A stretch of 64,000 bases of DNA from Dryas octopetala (GCA_963921425.1 OY992840.1:19136621-19200620), one strand, 5' to 3'; shown: positions 1 to 13,515, numbered from the stretch's first letter. The notes: a model not told the origin generated them from the letters alone. Made by a program: numbers and translations.

Positions 1-603
1 CATTAAATTGTAATGCAGTTGATGAATCACTAGGAAGCAGAATTACGTCATGAAAGAGGTAAACAGTATTAGCATTGTTGGGAAAATGGGTTACTCAGAG
101 ACAAACTAATAATACCAACATAAAACAAACTCCAATAAAAGCTACATAATTGCATGGACCACCATAATATCTTGGTAATAAGACAAAAGATGCAGTTGGG
201 CATCCCACGAGAAAGAAGTCAATGAAGACTTGAATGCCACCAAAATAAGTGGGATGTCCCATCCATAACTATGTCCAAAAGATGGCATGTGAGTATGTGA
301 CTTTGTGAGGCTGCAGTCCATATCACTCGGCCTTTTTTTTTTCTCAGTAACAGGACTGGATGTTTTTTTTTTTTTTGGGCTACTTAACAGGAATGGATAT
401 TAAACAAACAGATTGAAACAAAAACAACTGGTGATAAAGATGCACAATGAATTAAAACACTAATCTCAAGTGAGCAGAAAAATATGGTTAAAAACCACTT
501 TGATGTTTAACATTGAACTAACAAAAACGACAAGTCTACCATGTCTTCTTTAGAGCTTCAACGAGAAAGAAAAGCAACATAACATACAACCAAAACAAAA
601 CAT
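1..603. other. Left-edge non-coding stretch, 3' flank of eL42
   Basis: No gene is visible here. The right end holds the 3' untranslated region of the minus-strand eL42 gene. One short poly(T) insertion with flanking direct repeats lies at 348-398 and is listed separately. Confidence 0.6.
348..398 (-). mobile_element. Micro poly(A) insertion with 14-bp direct repeats
   Basis: The direct repeats are TAACAGGACTGGAT (348-361) and TAACAGGAATGGAT (385-398), matching 13 of 14. They flank a 23-bp insert that reads AGTAGCCC followed by about 14 A and a C on the minus strand. Inference: a retroposed tail with its target-site duplication. Confidence 0.6.
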
Positions 604-1904
<1,301 letters not shown>

Positions 1905-2000
1905 GGCTACGGCGGCGTTGAGATGGAGATCACTGAGCAGTAACGCAGACGCGGCCTCGACAGAACCCTAGAACAAATGCGCGCCTTGGCTATTTCATGG

Positions 2001-2090
2001 GGTGGGTTTAGGGTTTGTCCCTTTATTTTTTTTAATGGATTGGGCTTTCTAGCCTATTCTGAAGTTGGGCTCAGTCCATCTACCGGCCCA
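2001..2090 (-). promoter_or_regulatory. Ribosomal-protein-type promoter: telo-box plus site II elements
   Basis: Just upstream of the eL42 start, the minus strand reads AAACCCTAA (2016-2008, within AAACCCTAAACCC), a telo-box. Site II-like motifs follow: AGCCCA at 2041-2046 and 2066-2071, and TGGGCC at 2085-2090. In plants this pairing is known for co-expressed ribosomal protein genes, where TCP factors bind site II. Its position relative to eL42 fits. Function here is inferred. Confidence 0.7.
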
Positions 2091-2118
2091 GTACTATATA
2101 TAGCTATATTTATAAAAA

Positions 2119-2417
2119 GACGCAGGCTAAATCCACTACCCTTAGCTGTTGAGTTCACCACCCTAACATATTTTGTTCAACTTTTTTTCTATTTTACCTT
2201 CTCTTGTAAAATAAAGATGAAATCACCAACACTCATTCGGTAGTTATCTACTGAAACCTCCACAAATGTTCGGCAGATAACTACCGAATAATCTACCAAA
2301 GTTTGGTAGATACACGTAGAATGACCATTTGGTGGTTATGTACCGAAGGGTAAAATTAGAATTTTTGAAATAGGGTGGTGAACTCAACAGTCGAGGGTGG
2401 TGGATTTAGACCGGGCC
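2119..2417. mobile_element. MITE with 47-bp terminal inverted repeats and 9-bp TSD
   Basis: The left end (2119-2165) and the reverse complement of the right end (2417-2371) are the same length and differ at only a few bases. Both contain CTAAATCCAC and GTTGAGTTCACCACCCTA. The element is flanked by a perfect 9-bp duplication TTATAAAAA (2110-2118 and 2418-2426). Inside is another inverted pair around CGGTAGTTATCTAC (near 2240 and 2275). There is no ORF. A 9-bp TSD with G-starting ends points to a Mutator-superfamily MITE. Confidence 0.85.
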
Positions 2418-2426
2418 TTATAAAAA

Positions 2427-2918
2427 ACTATTTTTATGTGTGGATATATTATCAAACCTAATTAGTTTTGTTTATTACAAAGCATAACCGAAATTTTTAT
2501 TGTTGCAACTGTTCACTGTTTTGTTTGTTCCAAGTCCTTTAAAATTCGATAATCGATATTTCATGCATCCTGTTCCAAATTTCTCCTTTAATTGCTAACT
2601 TTTGAATTTTTGGTAATTTTTCAATTAACTTAAATTAAAATCAAGCCAATAAGACAAGAAAGAACTGAGAGTGGGCGTGCAAGTTCAGTACTTTTTTAAA
2701 TTAGGAACAAAACAATTTTCTTGTATTTATATCAGAATTTACAAATACAGTTCCCCGCCGGCTGTGCAAGACTTGGGCCTTGACAATCGAGACCGTGAAA
2801 CACATTCGGAATACAGAGGAAAATGATGAAGATTGCAGGGTAAATCCAATGTATAATATAATGTTACCTACTACCATTGCAGGCAATCATTACACAGTGA
2901 GCAACTAAAATGTTAGAT
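2427..2918. other. Non-coding spacer between MITE and DnaJ gene
   Basis: AT-rich. It includes the expected 3' untranslated region of the minus-strand DnaJ gene. Nothing else is recognised. Confidence 0.5.
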
Positions 2919-5900
2919 TTAAGTATTTCTATTAATGTTGGTCTTTTTTGTTCTATGAGTACGAGAAGAACCATCCTTTTGTTGCAATAAAGTGAGGTTA
3001 CCGATCTTTCCCAGCAAGGTACAAATACAAGTTACAGCCAAAACTGTAAAAATTGATGCCATATACGAGGAATCTAGCTTGCTTGATCCCCACAATAACG
3101 CTGGTCTCTCCACACTTACTGATGCGAATCCCTCTCTAGACTGCCTCCCCCTGCAAGATGGGCAATGGTTAAGGAGGCTTGTATGTATGCAAAACCATAC
3201 TTGCACTAAAAGTAGATATTTATTTCTCACCCTAGGTCAAAGGTATCACCATGATAATTACAAGTCCAGTAATGAGGTGCAATAAATGACACAGCCAGAA
3301 GAATGGAATGTAAATGTATATAACCGGCTGATGTATTGGAACTTTTCTTCTTTTAATTGAAGGAATAGGCATATTTAAGACTAAAAAGCAAAACTTATGG
3401 AAAAGAACTGTTACTGAGGCATACCCCAATACACCCTTTATCGAGTTCCAAAAGGATGCAGCACGTTTAGTCCCCTGGCTTGAAGCACTGGTTTCAAAGT
3501 TACTGGTTTTATGCATGTCATACTTCCCATCTTGTGTCCCTGGATAAGTACAAAAACATATTTAAAAGCATGAATAGTCCCCCAAATCATTGATTAATCC
3601 ATGAGAAGAATATTCACCTACTACATTTATTCTAATTAGATAGTGGTTCATAAGAGACTTGAAAACTATACCAGTGTCTTTGGAAGCAACTGAATGGCCT
3701 TTTTTAGATGTCTTAAGTGAAGCCAGTTCTTCAACAAGTGCACGTTCCGTGTCACTGTCATTAAAAGTACAATAAATTCAAATGAAAAATAACACACAAG
3801 TTATTGGGATATCAAGCTGGATGCTCAAGTTAAACTAATAAGTTTAAACTCAAAGAAAGAAGGAAGCCTAACATAGTTTAAGGACTCCAACCTGATTATC
3901 TTTGGGATCAGAATATTCACAACAAAATGATGATCTCCTCGAGCAGAAGGTTTGTTGATGTCTGGAACCCCCAAATGTGGCAACTTTACTGTTTCTCCAG
4001 GCTGAGTTCCAGAAGGAATTCGAAGCTCTTTCAAGCCTTCAACAGTTTCTACCTAAAGTTCATTTAAATTTTCAATGTCACACAGCTTATATACAATTTT
4101 TATGAGGCGGAGATATCACTTGGCTTAGCGTGATTTAAACATCCACTTTCTGCATTACCATGTTTTTTGCATTTTAAATTTACACTAGTATGCCACTCTA
4201 GTACCGATAAGATAAGTGCACCCTCACAAAGTGATAATGCTAGAATTACCTTTATTACAGTCCCTAAAATGGCCTCTGTATAATCAATATTTATCTTTGA
4301 GTACAGATTGAGACCATCCCTCCAAATTCCATCCTTTTCATCTATATGGAGCACTATGTAGACATCACCAGTTATACCTCTTCCAAAATGTAGATAATAA
4401 AGAAATTAGTGCAGGGTATGCCTTAACATCAAGTCACATAAAGCAACAATATTGAGCAAGTAAAAACAGATTTCGAAAATTCTAAACGTATAACATTTTA
4501 TAGAGGAAAAGTGCATGTCATGGTTACCATATATTCTATCATTTTCTAAACTAATAAACCCACTACATTGGGACAAAAAAGTAAATTACATTAAATAAAG
4601 GACCAAATGCCAAACAAATCAGCACTATGTATCACCATACATAACCCATTAAGGAGGGAGGAAGAGAATTTCGAAGGAATTGCAAAAGCCAATATTAACT
4701 CCACTACTAGATCACAGATTCACAATAGGTTCCAAAGCTAGATAGTATTTATTCTAAATTTGGTTTTAGTGACAACGGGAATTGCAAAACATATTTGATG
4801 TAAACATAAGTTTCTAACTGTATATACACCTTTTATTATCGAAATTCCCCTCCCCTTGAATTTGCATCGTGGCTCCATTGTTAACGCCAGCTGGGATGGT
4901 CACATTTATAGTTCTTTTGGACTGTACTTGCCCTTTGCCACTGCATCTTTGGCAAGAATCAGTGATTATTCTACCATCACCACCACACTTTGAGCAGGTT
5001 GAAACCTATTAATCATAAAATATCATCTATGTAGCATATCTCTAAGACAAGTAGTGAGATCTTGAAAGAATGGTAGGAAGAAAGCAGATTGCATAATACA
5101 TGTTTGACCAACATACTTGGTAACTATCATACATAATATTGGCTCATATTGGACTATTTATGAACACCATAAATAATTTAAGTCAGTTTTACCTTTATTA
5201 AAGTTCTAAAAAGGTCTCTTTACCTGTGATATCATGCCAAATGGTGTTCTCTGAGTTTTCATCACCCCTCCTCTTCCACCACAACCAGTACACGATTTTA
5301 TGCAGTTATTAGATTTAGCACCCGTTCCACCACAACTATCGCATGTCTCAACACAAGAGACTTCAATTTCCCTCTGTCCTCCAAAAATGGATTCTTCAAA
5401 ACTCAGATACATATCAAACCTGCAACATGGAAATTAAAAGAAAGGCCTGGAAAACATAAATTTTCTGCCTTCGATAATAAAAGTGCAGCTAGACAATTAC
5501 CGAATGTCAAGACCCTGGTTTCCCCTGTTCCTCATATTGAAGTTAATGCCTCCTGGTTCACCGCTTCCTCCAAAAATCCCATCTGACCCTCCAAAGAATG
5601 CATCAAAAACGTCAAAAGGATCCACCTAAATAATTTTGATAATTCATCAGCATGCAGTTAAAAATTTAAAATGATTAATTTGTTCATTAGAAAAACAAAA
5701 GAATTAGATTACTAAGTAAAATACACAAGAACATGTGCACGTGCATGTGCACAAGTCTGTATTGTTGAAAAGACCAGGAAGTCATTTGCCTATTTGGACA
5801 TGGGGGAAAGCAATAGAGTTGGCCATGATCTTACCCCTGTTGAACCAGTGGTCGAAGAAACATTTTCTCCTTGTAAACCTTCCTCACCAAAGCGATCGTA

Positions 5901-6812
5901 TAAAGATCTTTTCTCATCATCTGATAGGACCTACACAACTGCTTCATTACCATATGAATGAAAAAGGAAGCACTGATACATCGTGCAATAAAATCACTAG
6001 GTTCATAAAATAACTGCCAAATTAACTTTTTTCAACACAACCAATACATCACCAAATGGAGTGAAATTCATGCGATATGAAGCGTGGGTTAACATATTGT
6101 ATTTGACAACTAAATGAATGAAATATCCATCTTTTAAGGAAAAGTGTAAAAAAAAAAATAGAGTTAAGAGACAAAATGACAATACAGCATTATGGGGGGA
6201 AGAAAAATTAGAGATACCTCATATGCAGCACTAATCTCTTTAAACTTCTCGTCAGCTCCAGAGCCCTTGTCTGGATGATGCTGTTCCAACATTGTGATGC
6301 CAAATTTCAATACTTTGTAAAACAGAAATTAATTTATATATAATCACTGTCTCAGCCCATTGGACATATCTCATGCTTAATTGCAACATAATTCACATCA
6401 AAATCACCTCTTTCCCAAAAAGAAAAATCTAAGCTTTTGCTAAGCTTTCAAACATATTAATTTGAGCAGCTCACATTTTAATTCTCAGGCTCGAATCGGA
6501 CTGAAAATTTGTCAATATAGTAATCTTTACCTTACGAGCGAGCTTGCGATAAGAGCTCTTAATCTCCTGCAAGGTGGCATTTCTACCGACGTTGAGGGTC
6601 TTATAGTAATCTTTTCCGGCGGCCCTGACGACCAAACGGGCACCGAACGGAGGCTTCGTACGGATGAAAGGGGCGTAGTAATTGGGTTTGAAGATTGGGT
6701 TCTTTCTGGTGAAAAATGTGGAAGCGCTGGAACTGAGAAACGAATAGGGTGGAACCGCAGAGTTGGGGACTGGCGGGAGATGAGAGATGCAGGGGAACTG
6801 GATTATGGGCAT
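2919..6812 (-). CDS. Plastid-targeted type I DnaJ (Hsp40) with C-terminal membrane segment
   Basis: Co-chaperone that stimulates Hsp70 ATPase. The spliced product is 552 aa from 11 exons: 6812-6531, 6280-6218, 5930-5835, 5625-5501, 5419-5224, 5005-4830, 4379-4250, 4052-3892, 3754-3672, 3539-3425, 3150-2919. Residues 1-65 are rich in Ser/Thr/Pro and basic, ending VVRAAG, as in a chloroplast transit peptide. The J-domain (about 67-130) has the HPD motif at 96-98. A Gly/Phe-rich linker follows. Four CxxCxGxG zinc motifs start at C215, C232, C258 and C272. Substrate-binding domains follow (GITGDVYIVL, GTQPGETVKLP). A hydrophobic stretch (ASIFTVLAVTCICTLLGKIG, about 507-526) near the C-terminus is absent from ordinary DnaJ and suggests tail anchoring in a plastid membrane. 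The HPD loop is three residues shorter than usual. It resembles the Arabidopsis At3g17830 type more than DJA5/DJA6, by memory. Confidence 0.9.
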
Positions 6813-7457
6813 TGCTTGCTTAGGCCTTCGACGGCTGGGAATGTCAGATGCTTAATTGCTTTCGGGGGTTTGCGGAGGTTTTAGGGTCAGGTTTTCTACC
6901 TTTTATATTTTTTAAGCGCAGAGGAATAGTGGAGGAGACCAAGCATTTTATATATATTTTTTCTTTATTTGTTATTTCTCTTTTATAACCCTTTTTATTT
7001 ATTAAATGATATTGAAAACGAAAGGATCAAGTCGAAATTTATGAGTGTAGGGATAAATACTCATAACCACAAGCTCCACTCTTTTGTAGCTTGGTTGAAG
7101 TTATGTAAATGATTGATCTAACTTTGACTGTCATGGGATTTCTTTTTTCTTCTTCTTTCTTCTTTCTTTTCTGCTGAACAAGAGCATGGTATACAATCAG
7201 CGCAATGCAGCTCATTGAGTCCATGAATGACACTATCAGTGAGTCCAAAACAGCTTCATTAGTTAATTACATGATCGTTAAGACAAAAGTAAGAGCCAAC
7301 TACAATCAATTCCACAGCAGGTGGTCTGTTCCTAAAACATCAGCCATACAAATTCTACATAGGGTCAAAAGACACAAAACTATAACACTAGGTACTCATG
7401 TGATAATGGTGTATGTTAGAGAGGGCATCTTCATCTTCATTTCGTGCGCTTGTCTGC
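6813..7457. other. Spacer: DnaJ promoter side and 3' end of the zinc-finger gene
   Basis: Contains the 5' region of the DnaJ gene and the 3' untranslated region of the next minus-strand gene. It has a pyrimidine-rich tract near 7138-7175. Nothing else is recognised. Confidence 0.5.
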
Positions 7458-9425
7458 TCATTGAAGCTCATCCATTAGCAGATGTGCCACTGACTCATAT
7501 CCCATCTCCCGACCTTAATTTGAATACAAATAAAGGAAGTAAGTCCATAATGAAGTATATTAAGCAATAAGCAATGGATGTGTGAACTAGAACCAAAACA
7601 TGTGAATCAACAATAGAGAACTGGACACATACATCTGTATATTGCTAACCCAGTTGGAGCCATCTTTCTCTTCTTTAGGCACACTGAACTATTATATTAT
7701 TCAAGAGGATAAGATAACATTAAATCTTCAGTCAGTCCACAAACAAAAGCTCATTAGGTTGAATCAGCAAATGTATTTTGACATGATCATATATATAATA
7801 CCTGTTACATATCCAATAAGGTTTTACTCCTTTTTCTTCTATGCAATGCGGGCACATCCATTCTTTCTTTTCTCTCACTTCCTCCATTTCTAACAAAGCA
7901 ATACAATTAAGCTTTTAGATACTTTCCTCATCTGATTCATGTACTTGCTTTTTTCTTCTGTCTTCATAAAAGGACTTACCTTCACCATACCTAACCTTGA
8001 GACAAGCTCGACAAAGAACCCCATTACTAGAATGACAAACTGAACAATCCGTCTTTCCTGTTTATATAGGTCCAATGAAGAAATGTCAGAGCCATGTAAA
8101 AGTGTGTCAAAGTGAAAAAAATGATTACATCAAAGAACTAACCAATGCATGGTTGATCCATATCAAGATTACCACATCGCTTGCAATCTTCTTGCCCACA
8201 CAACTTCTTTTGCCTGCACTTGCGTGCTTTAGACTAGTAATAAGATTATTGAATAATTTTGGTAACGTTAAGTTGAAAGCATCCAACACATTATTAGTTC
8301 ACTAATCATTGAAATTGGAAGCAAGAAAGCCTTGGCAGGCGGGCTTCAGTAGTAGTTAACAATATAACATCATATTGGCAAAGCTTTTATCCTTATTTGA
8401 TCTTACTGCCTGTTAGTTTGATACTAATGATTCATGTATGACCACTATTTGACGCAAACTTGTTACCCGCGGCCTCCACTAATGAGTAAATCACTGGATA
8501 AAATTTGTAAATGCAGGGTTAAAAAATTCTTTGGTTCATAAAAAGCAGGCTAGGCAAACAGACGGATCCACACAGATAATCAAGAGGACCAATATTCAAA
8601 AGCCAGATGAGTTATAACTTAATAACTGATGTTCACTGTCCAAAATCTAAGAATCAAACCAAAAACAACAATATGATCTTCATGCTTATCTAGTTATCTA
8701 ATATCTTAGTACCACAAAAATGTATGCTGTTTTTGCTTCACAATAGTAATAGGCCAAAAAGGTAAGGCATAAAACCTGCAATAATGGCAGCAAATCCCAA
8801 AAACAAGGTGATGGACACTGCCACGGCCCTTGCTATTGCAACGCCGAGCCGAAGAATCAAAAGAAAGCTGGAGATCTGAATCCTTCACTGTCACCAAAGG
8901 CGCATTTGCAGGCCTCCTCTCTTCACTTTTACTCTCTTTACAACCACCCACTTCACCTAAATCAATTTATAAAAAAGAAAAGAAAACATAAAGTCTCTTC
9001 CTTTTGAAACGTTTCTCAGGTACCAAACAGAGCAAAAGGGAAGTAAAATAAAGACCTGAAGCGGCTCTTAACCTCTCAGAGCGTCGAAATGAAGTGTGGT
9101 TTGGGGTTTTTGCTTGAGAGGTAGTTACTCCCTTCAACCGGTCAGAGCGGCGCAAAGAGTTGAGGCTATAAACCTTCTTGCAGTAATTTCTGACATTGGT
9201 CTTGGTTGTTTTCGCAGATGAAGCTATGGAGCGGAGCTCGGAGATGGTCTTTTGCAGTCCCAACGAAGTCAAGCGAGCCTGTAAGTAAACCACCGGCCTC
9301 CTCAAGTTGCAGTTCAACATTCAAACAAGAAAACAAAAGAGACAAGAGAAGGGCCTCACCTGGTTTTCCAATATTCGAGCATTTCTGAGATTTTCATACT
9401 CGCTCTTAGTTGGGACCCTTCCCAT
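7458..9425 (-). CDS. CDCA7-like protein with R1-type 4CXXC zinc finger
   Basis: Nuclear zinc-finger protein of the zf-4CXXC_R1 family, whose animal member CDCA7 recruits the HELLS remodeller. The product is 272 aa from 8 exons: 9425-9360, 9278-9056, 8956-8776, 8213-8143, 8057-7980, 7889-7802, 7688-7633, 7513-7458. The start is MGRVPTKSEYENLRNARILE, chosen because it splices in phase into ARLTSLGLQK. Two RRS[DE]RL motifs (RRSDRLKG, RRSERLRA) precede the finger. From C152 the cysteine-rich domain reads CCHYCRQKKLCGQEDCKRCG, then CSVCHSSNGVLCRACLKVRYG, WMCPHC and ICNSSVCLKKRKMAPTG, and ends MGYESVAHLLMDELQ. The metal-binding cysteines are intact, but the spacing includes a KLCGQEDCKRC insert relative to animal CDCA7. 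It is therefore a plant subclass, and a DNA-methylation or remodelling role is inference only. Confidence 0.88.
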
Positions 9426-10896
9426 TCTTGTACTGCTTCGATCTTCGATTCAGTGGTAGCGGAGAGCCATTTCTGAGATTTTCACCGCTTCAAGCTGCAC
9501 CATTTCCCATTCGCTTAGTAATGCTACAACTGTCCAACGGTGTCGTTTTCTATTTTTTTCCCTCCAACGAGTATAACTGTCGTGAAGGCACTTTCGAATT
9601 TTAAACTTCGTAAAAGGAACTTTAAATATAATCCACCGCTTCCATGAATAATTTTTTTGTTTTTTTTTTTTTAAATTAATCAACTCACGTTTATAAGTTT
9701 TGAGTAAGTGTTATTCACTAAACTATATAATAGTTTAATGATGCCGTCTATTAAAATATGATTCTTATTAACAAGTCACACATTTGTATTTGACAATTGA
9801 ATTATCAAAATAAAATGGAATAATCAAAAGCCTTAATAATTGACTTTGTATTAAAAAAGTTATGGTGACAATAGAGCCGTTGCGAGACCTATAAAAGGAG
9901 GAGTTCCATGCCTATCTCAATGATTTGGGTAGCCGTAATGTTTTATATTCATCAAGATTTGTTGAGTTTGTATACCATTCTAAAAGATATATTTGTTGAC
10001 TCAGCATCTCTGCACAAACACTTACATATGCTCAGCCAAAGAGAGTCAAAACAAAATGTCGATTACAATGACTACTGTAAAACAAAACTGATACAGTCAT
10101 ATGACAGTAGGCACACTTGACAAAACAATAAAGATTAAAGGAGAGAACGACTTTCATGGCCAAAAAAAAAAAAGAGGAGAGAACGACTTGTAGCAACCTG
10201 ATTGCTGCAGCTGTGGCTTGTATAGCATTACTTTAGTTCTTACCCCACAAGTGGTAGATTAAACGACAATCCATCACTATCGTCTTTTCTGATCTGGGTT
10301 TCCAATATCTCAACCATTATTGCCTCTAACCACTCCACCAATATTGTCCATCGGTATTATTTGTCCTCTCAAGTTTGGTAAAGCATATTCCAATTCTTAT
10401 TCCAAGCTATATTAAGCCAGTCACACTAGGCCTTGTGGACCTCAAGCAAACCACCCCTTCTCATGAAGTGGCTAATGGCTAAGGATCAAATTTCCAAAGG
10501 TAAAGAAAAAGCGGAAAAGAAAACCCGCACGCAGAATACTCAACTCGAGTTAACTAAAAAGTTCATGATTCCATCACAAGTTCACACAGAAGAGAATCAA
10601 AATCAATTGAATTGGATTGAAAAAATGGAACTGTACACATACAACATGTTCTGTTTCTAGATCTTCAACTAGGTACATTGTACAGTTTGGCAATCAATTC
10701 TCTGGAGAAGAAAAGATGGGAGAAACAAAGTCTGAGGTAACACCCACATTTACTTGTGAAGGAAACAACTTCAGTTCTGATCTTCAACTTCCTCATTCCT
10801 ACTTCGAGTTTTGGAAACTTATCTCTCCCTACATCTCTGTTTCATCCTCCAAAATTGTTTTTTTTTTTTAGAAGAACAAGGCTATGATTTGGCTGT
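9426..10896. other. Spacer between zinc-finger gene and Nudix gene
   Basis: Holds the upstream region of the CDCA7-like gene and the 3' flank of the Nudix gene. One micro poly(A) insertion lies at 10139-10189. No credible ORF or RNA gene was seen. Confidence 0.5.
10139..10189 (+). mobile_element. Micro poly(A) insertion with perfect 15-bp TSD
   Basis: The repeat AGGAGAGAACGACTT occurs at 10139-10153 and 10175-10189 with no mismatch. The 21-bp insert reads TCATGGCC, then 12 A, then G. Inference: extremely short retroposon. Confidence 0.75.
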
Positions 10897-12026
10897 CTAT
10901 GTACAGCTTGTTTCATCCTTTTCTACTATCCGTTGGGGGTGCATCTGTCGACGAACAAACTCATCCAAAGCTTCCCTCATCCACCAATTTTTACATGCTT
11001 CTCTAGCTTCAGCAACGGTCATCTACAAAATATCAAATACCAAAACATTTAGAACATACTTCACTGAATTCGGTCAAAATAAAGATGTTTGGAGACAAAT
11101 AAGCATCAAATTGCAATTCCACATACCCATTCTCGTGTCCTGACATTTTTCTCAGGCCAAAGGTCCAACTGCTTGTCGACAAGCAAAGGGAACATGTATC
11201 CCTCATGAATGATACCCCGGCTTTTGCTCTTGTAGCGCCATTTACCCAATTTACGCTGCGAGTACATCCAAACCATGAATGAGTATAAATGGATAAATTG
11301 CAATGAAAAGCAAACTAAAATACAGGACTGATTTTGCAAATACCAACCTCAAGATTGCCAACGACACCGGCTTCCTCTACCGTCTCTCTTAAAGCAGCCT
11401 CCTCAATGGACTCATCAACTTCCCAACCACCCTATAATCACATTGCAGTTGTACAAACGTTAAGGACAATGAAAAAACTGCTTCGACTGTAAAATGGGAA
11501 AGTCAGCCATAAGACTACATATACAGTATATAGTAGTAGTACCTTGGGGAACAACACTCCTTGACCCTTCTGTGAACTAATCACAAGAACTTCTAATTCC
11601 TCAACAGATGAAGACTGGTCGATTTTCTTATATCTGTATGGTATGCATCTGCACAATTTCAAAAATTACCCCCAAAAATTAGATTACAAGATACATGTCA
11701 AATCCCAAAACATAAACTATAACAAAATTAAAAGTGATGGTCAATATTTCAAAAATTCGACCTCAAAAGACCACAAAGTTCATTCATTTAACAAAACCCA
11801 GTTGACAAATTTCTTGATTTTATTCATTAAATTTTTTTTCCCCAATTCTAGGCTAAGAAAAAAGAATCTTGAAGTACGTCCAAAAACAAAAGGTTTACCT
11901 TTATATGTAAAAAAGATTTAAGACAAATCTATGAAACAGGGGAAGGGAAACATACCCTACAACTTGGCGACAACCGCTATCATAGCGCTGCAAATGCCTT
12001 CCGGTCCGGGAAACTAAGGAGACCAT
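10897..12026 (-). CDS. Nudix hydrolase, NUDT17/NUDT18-like
   Basis: Hydrolyses nucleoside diphosphates linked to another moiety. Arabidopsis NUDT17/18 relatives are reported as mitochondrial. The product is 171 aa from 5 exons: 12026-11956, 11648-11543, 11431-11348, 11255-11127, 11022-10897. The N-terminus MVSLVSRTGRHLQRYDSG matches the family start. The Nudix box is complete: G60-x5-E66-x7-RETVEEAGV (74-82), carrying the metal-binding REx2EE glutamates. Then come KSRGIIHEGYMFPLLV and WMTVAEAREACKNWWMREAL, family landmarks. The open frame continues upstream of the chosen ATG to another ATG at 12173, so a 49-residue N-terminal extension is possible. A separate 83-codon uORF from 12231 overlaps the main start. 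The short C-terminus (RIVEKDETSCT) is not conserved in my memory of the family. Confidence 0.9.
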
Positions 12027-13506
12027 GTTCCCAAATTGCATGGGAATGAACTTTCCACCATTTTTCTTGGCGAAAAGGGAAGAAGAGAAAATAAAATTTA
12101 CAATAGTCCTTGAAAGAATGAGACCCATCACTTCCCAACTTACAACTTTCCCTTTGGTGTAGCAAAAATGCAATCTTTTCTAGCAGAAAAAGAGACCCAA
12201 AAATCGAAAAACTAGGAAACTGAAACTCCAAAAATGGATTGTCTTATGTGAAGCGCAGAGAGAGAGCTTCAGTTAGAAATGGAATCTGAGTGAGTGAGGA
12301 TACGATTTGGGAAACTGGCTTCAATCTTGTATTAACTATCTGAAGCCTTTTGTTAATTGTTGGGATATATAGGCACTGGACAGAAGGAAGCCACGACTGT
12401 TTACCTTGTTATGACAACTGACGCGCATGCACAAGCAGTTGATAACGACGTTTGCCACGCAAGTTAGAGACGCGATCGTGTGAGCTATTCTTTATGATAA
12501 ACCTCATGAGCTCTTATCTTTTTTAGTAAGCCCCCTTTATATCTTTTTCGTTTTTTTTAGTTTGAGAAATAGAAAAATAAAGATATGACTATGAGAGAAA
12601 CAAAAATCAAGGCAAAAGGTGAGACCTCATGGCTCATGCCCTTAATTTGGCATTTTGGCATCATGTGTTTATTTACCTTTTTTTATGTGCATTTGATACT
12701 TAAATGTGTATTAGTGTATATTAAAACTCATTCATTGTGATTTGATTGATGATTACACTTAAATCAATAAAAAATTTCCTAATTACAGAATAGTGGTGTG
12801 GCCCGTATGGCCTTTTACATTTGGTTTGGGTTTGCTAGATGAGTTTTTGTATTTTGTTTAAAAACTACTTAATAGTATAATACAAAAATTTGGTGGTAAT
12901 ACAAAATTTTGATACGGCCACCAAATTTTTGTATAAATAGTTATTATGTAACTTTTATTTTTTAAAAAAATATATATATGTTGATGAGTGCTCTAAAACT
13001 AACTGGTTAGCAAAGTTAATACGATAACCAAATATAATCTTTAAAGTAACAATAGACGGTTCGAATTTTGAGATTATATTGTGCATTGTGGCTAATAGAG
13101 TGGTTAACTTTATATTAACTTACTAAGTTAATTTTTGAACATTCTTATATATATGTTACCAAATTAGCTTTCTAATATATATGCTGGAAAAATATCTTGA
13201 GAAATCATGCACTTTTCATGGTATAGGCAGTATTTGAGAAACCAGATCAACAAGAAGTTTAGAATCACCTTCTACGTGCATTCAATTAATCCGTGATCTC
13301 TAATTCATTAGTCCCTCATGCATTTTGTAACCAAAATTGTTGTATTCTCAATATTTTGAAGTTGAACTCCAATTCTAAAAGATAACCGTTCTAATGACAT
13401 ATCTCTTTTGATGTCTATAATATGATATAACATTTTGTGTTAGCATAACTATATGACATTAGAAGAAATTTTTTTTTTTAAAGAAGAAAAAAGAAAAAGA
13501 AAAAGG
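12027..13506. other. Gene-poor AT-rich DNA upstream of the Nudix gene
   Basis: Contains the Nudix 5' leader and promoter (to about 12.4 kb). An inverted-repeat hairpin lies at 12882-12932. No coding region is supported. Confidence 0.5.
12858..12955. repeat. Hairpin-forming inverted repeat, MITE-like
   Basis: The core arms ACAAAAATTTGGTGG (12882-12896) and CCACCAAATTTTTGT (12918-12932) are perfect complements around a 21-nt loop. Weaker complementarity extends outward to about 12858 and 12955. It could be a small MITE. No clear target duplication was found. Confidence 0.6.
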
Positions 13507-13515
13507 CTATACCAA

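Noticed and set aside
2001..2020. Telomere-like AAACCCTAAACCC
   Set aside because: Only about two units at a ribosomal protein promoter. A telo-box, not an interstitial telomere.
13455..13500. T-run flanked by AGAAGAAA repeats
   Set aside because: The 8-bp repeat lies within low-complexity purine sequence, too weak to count.
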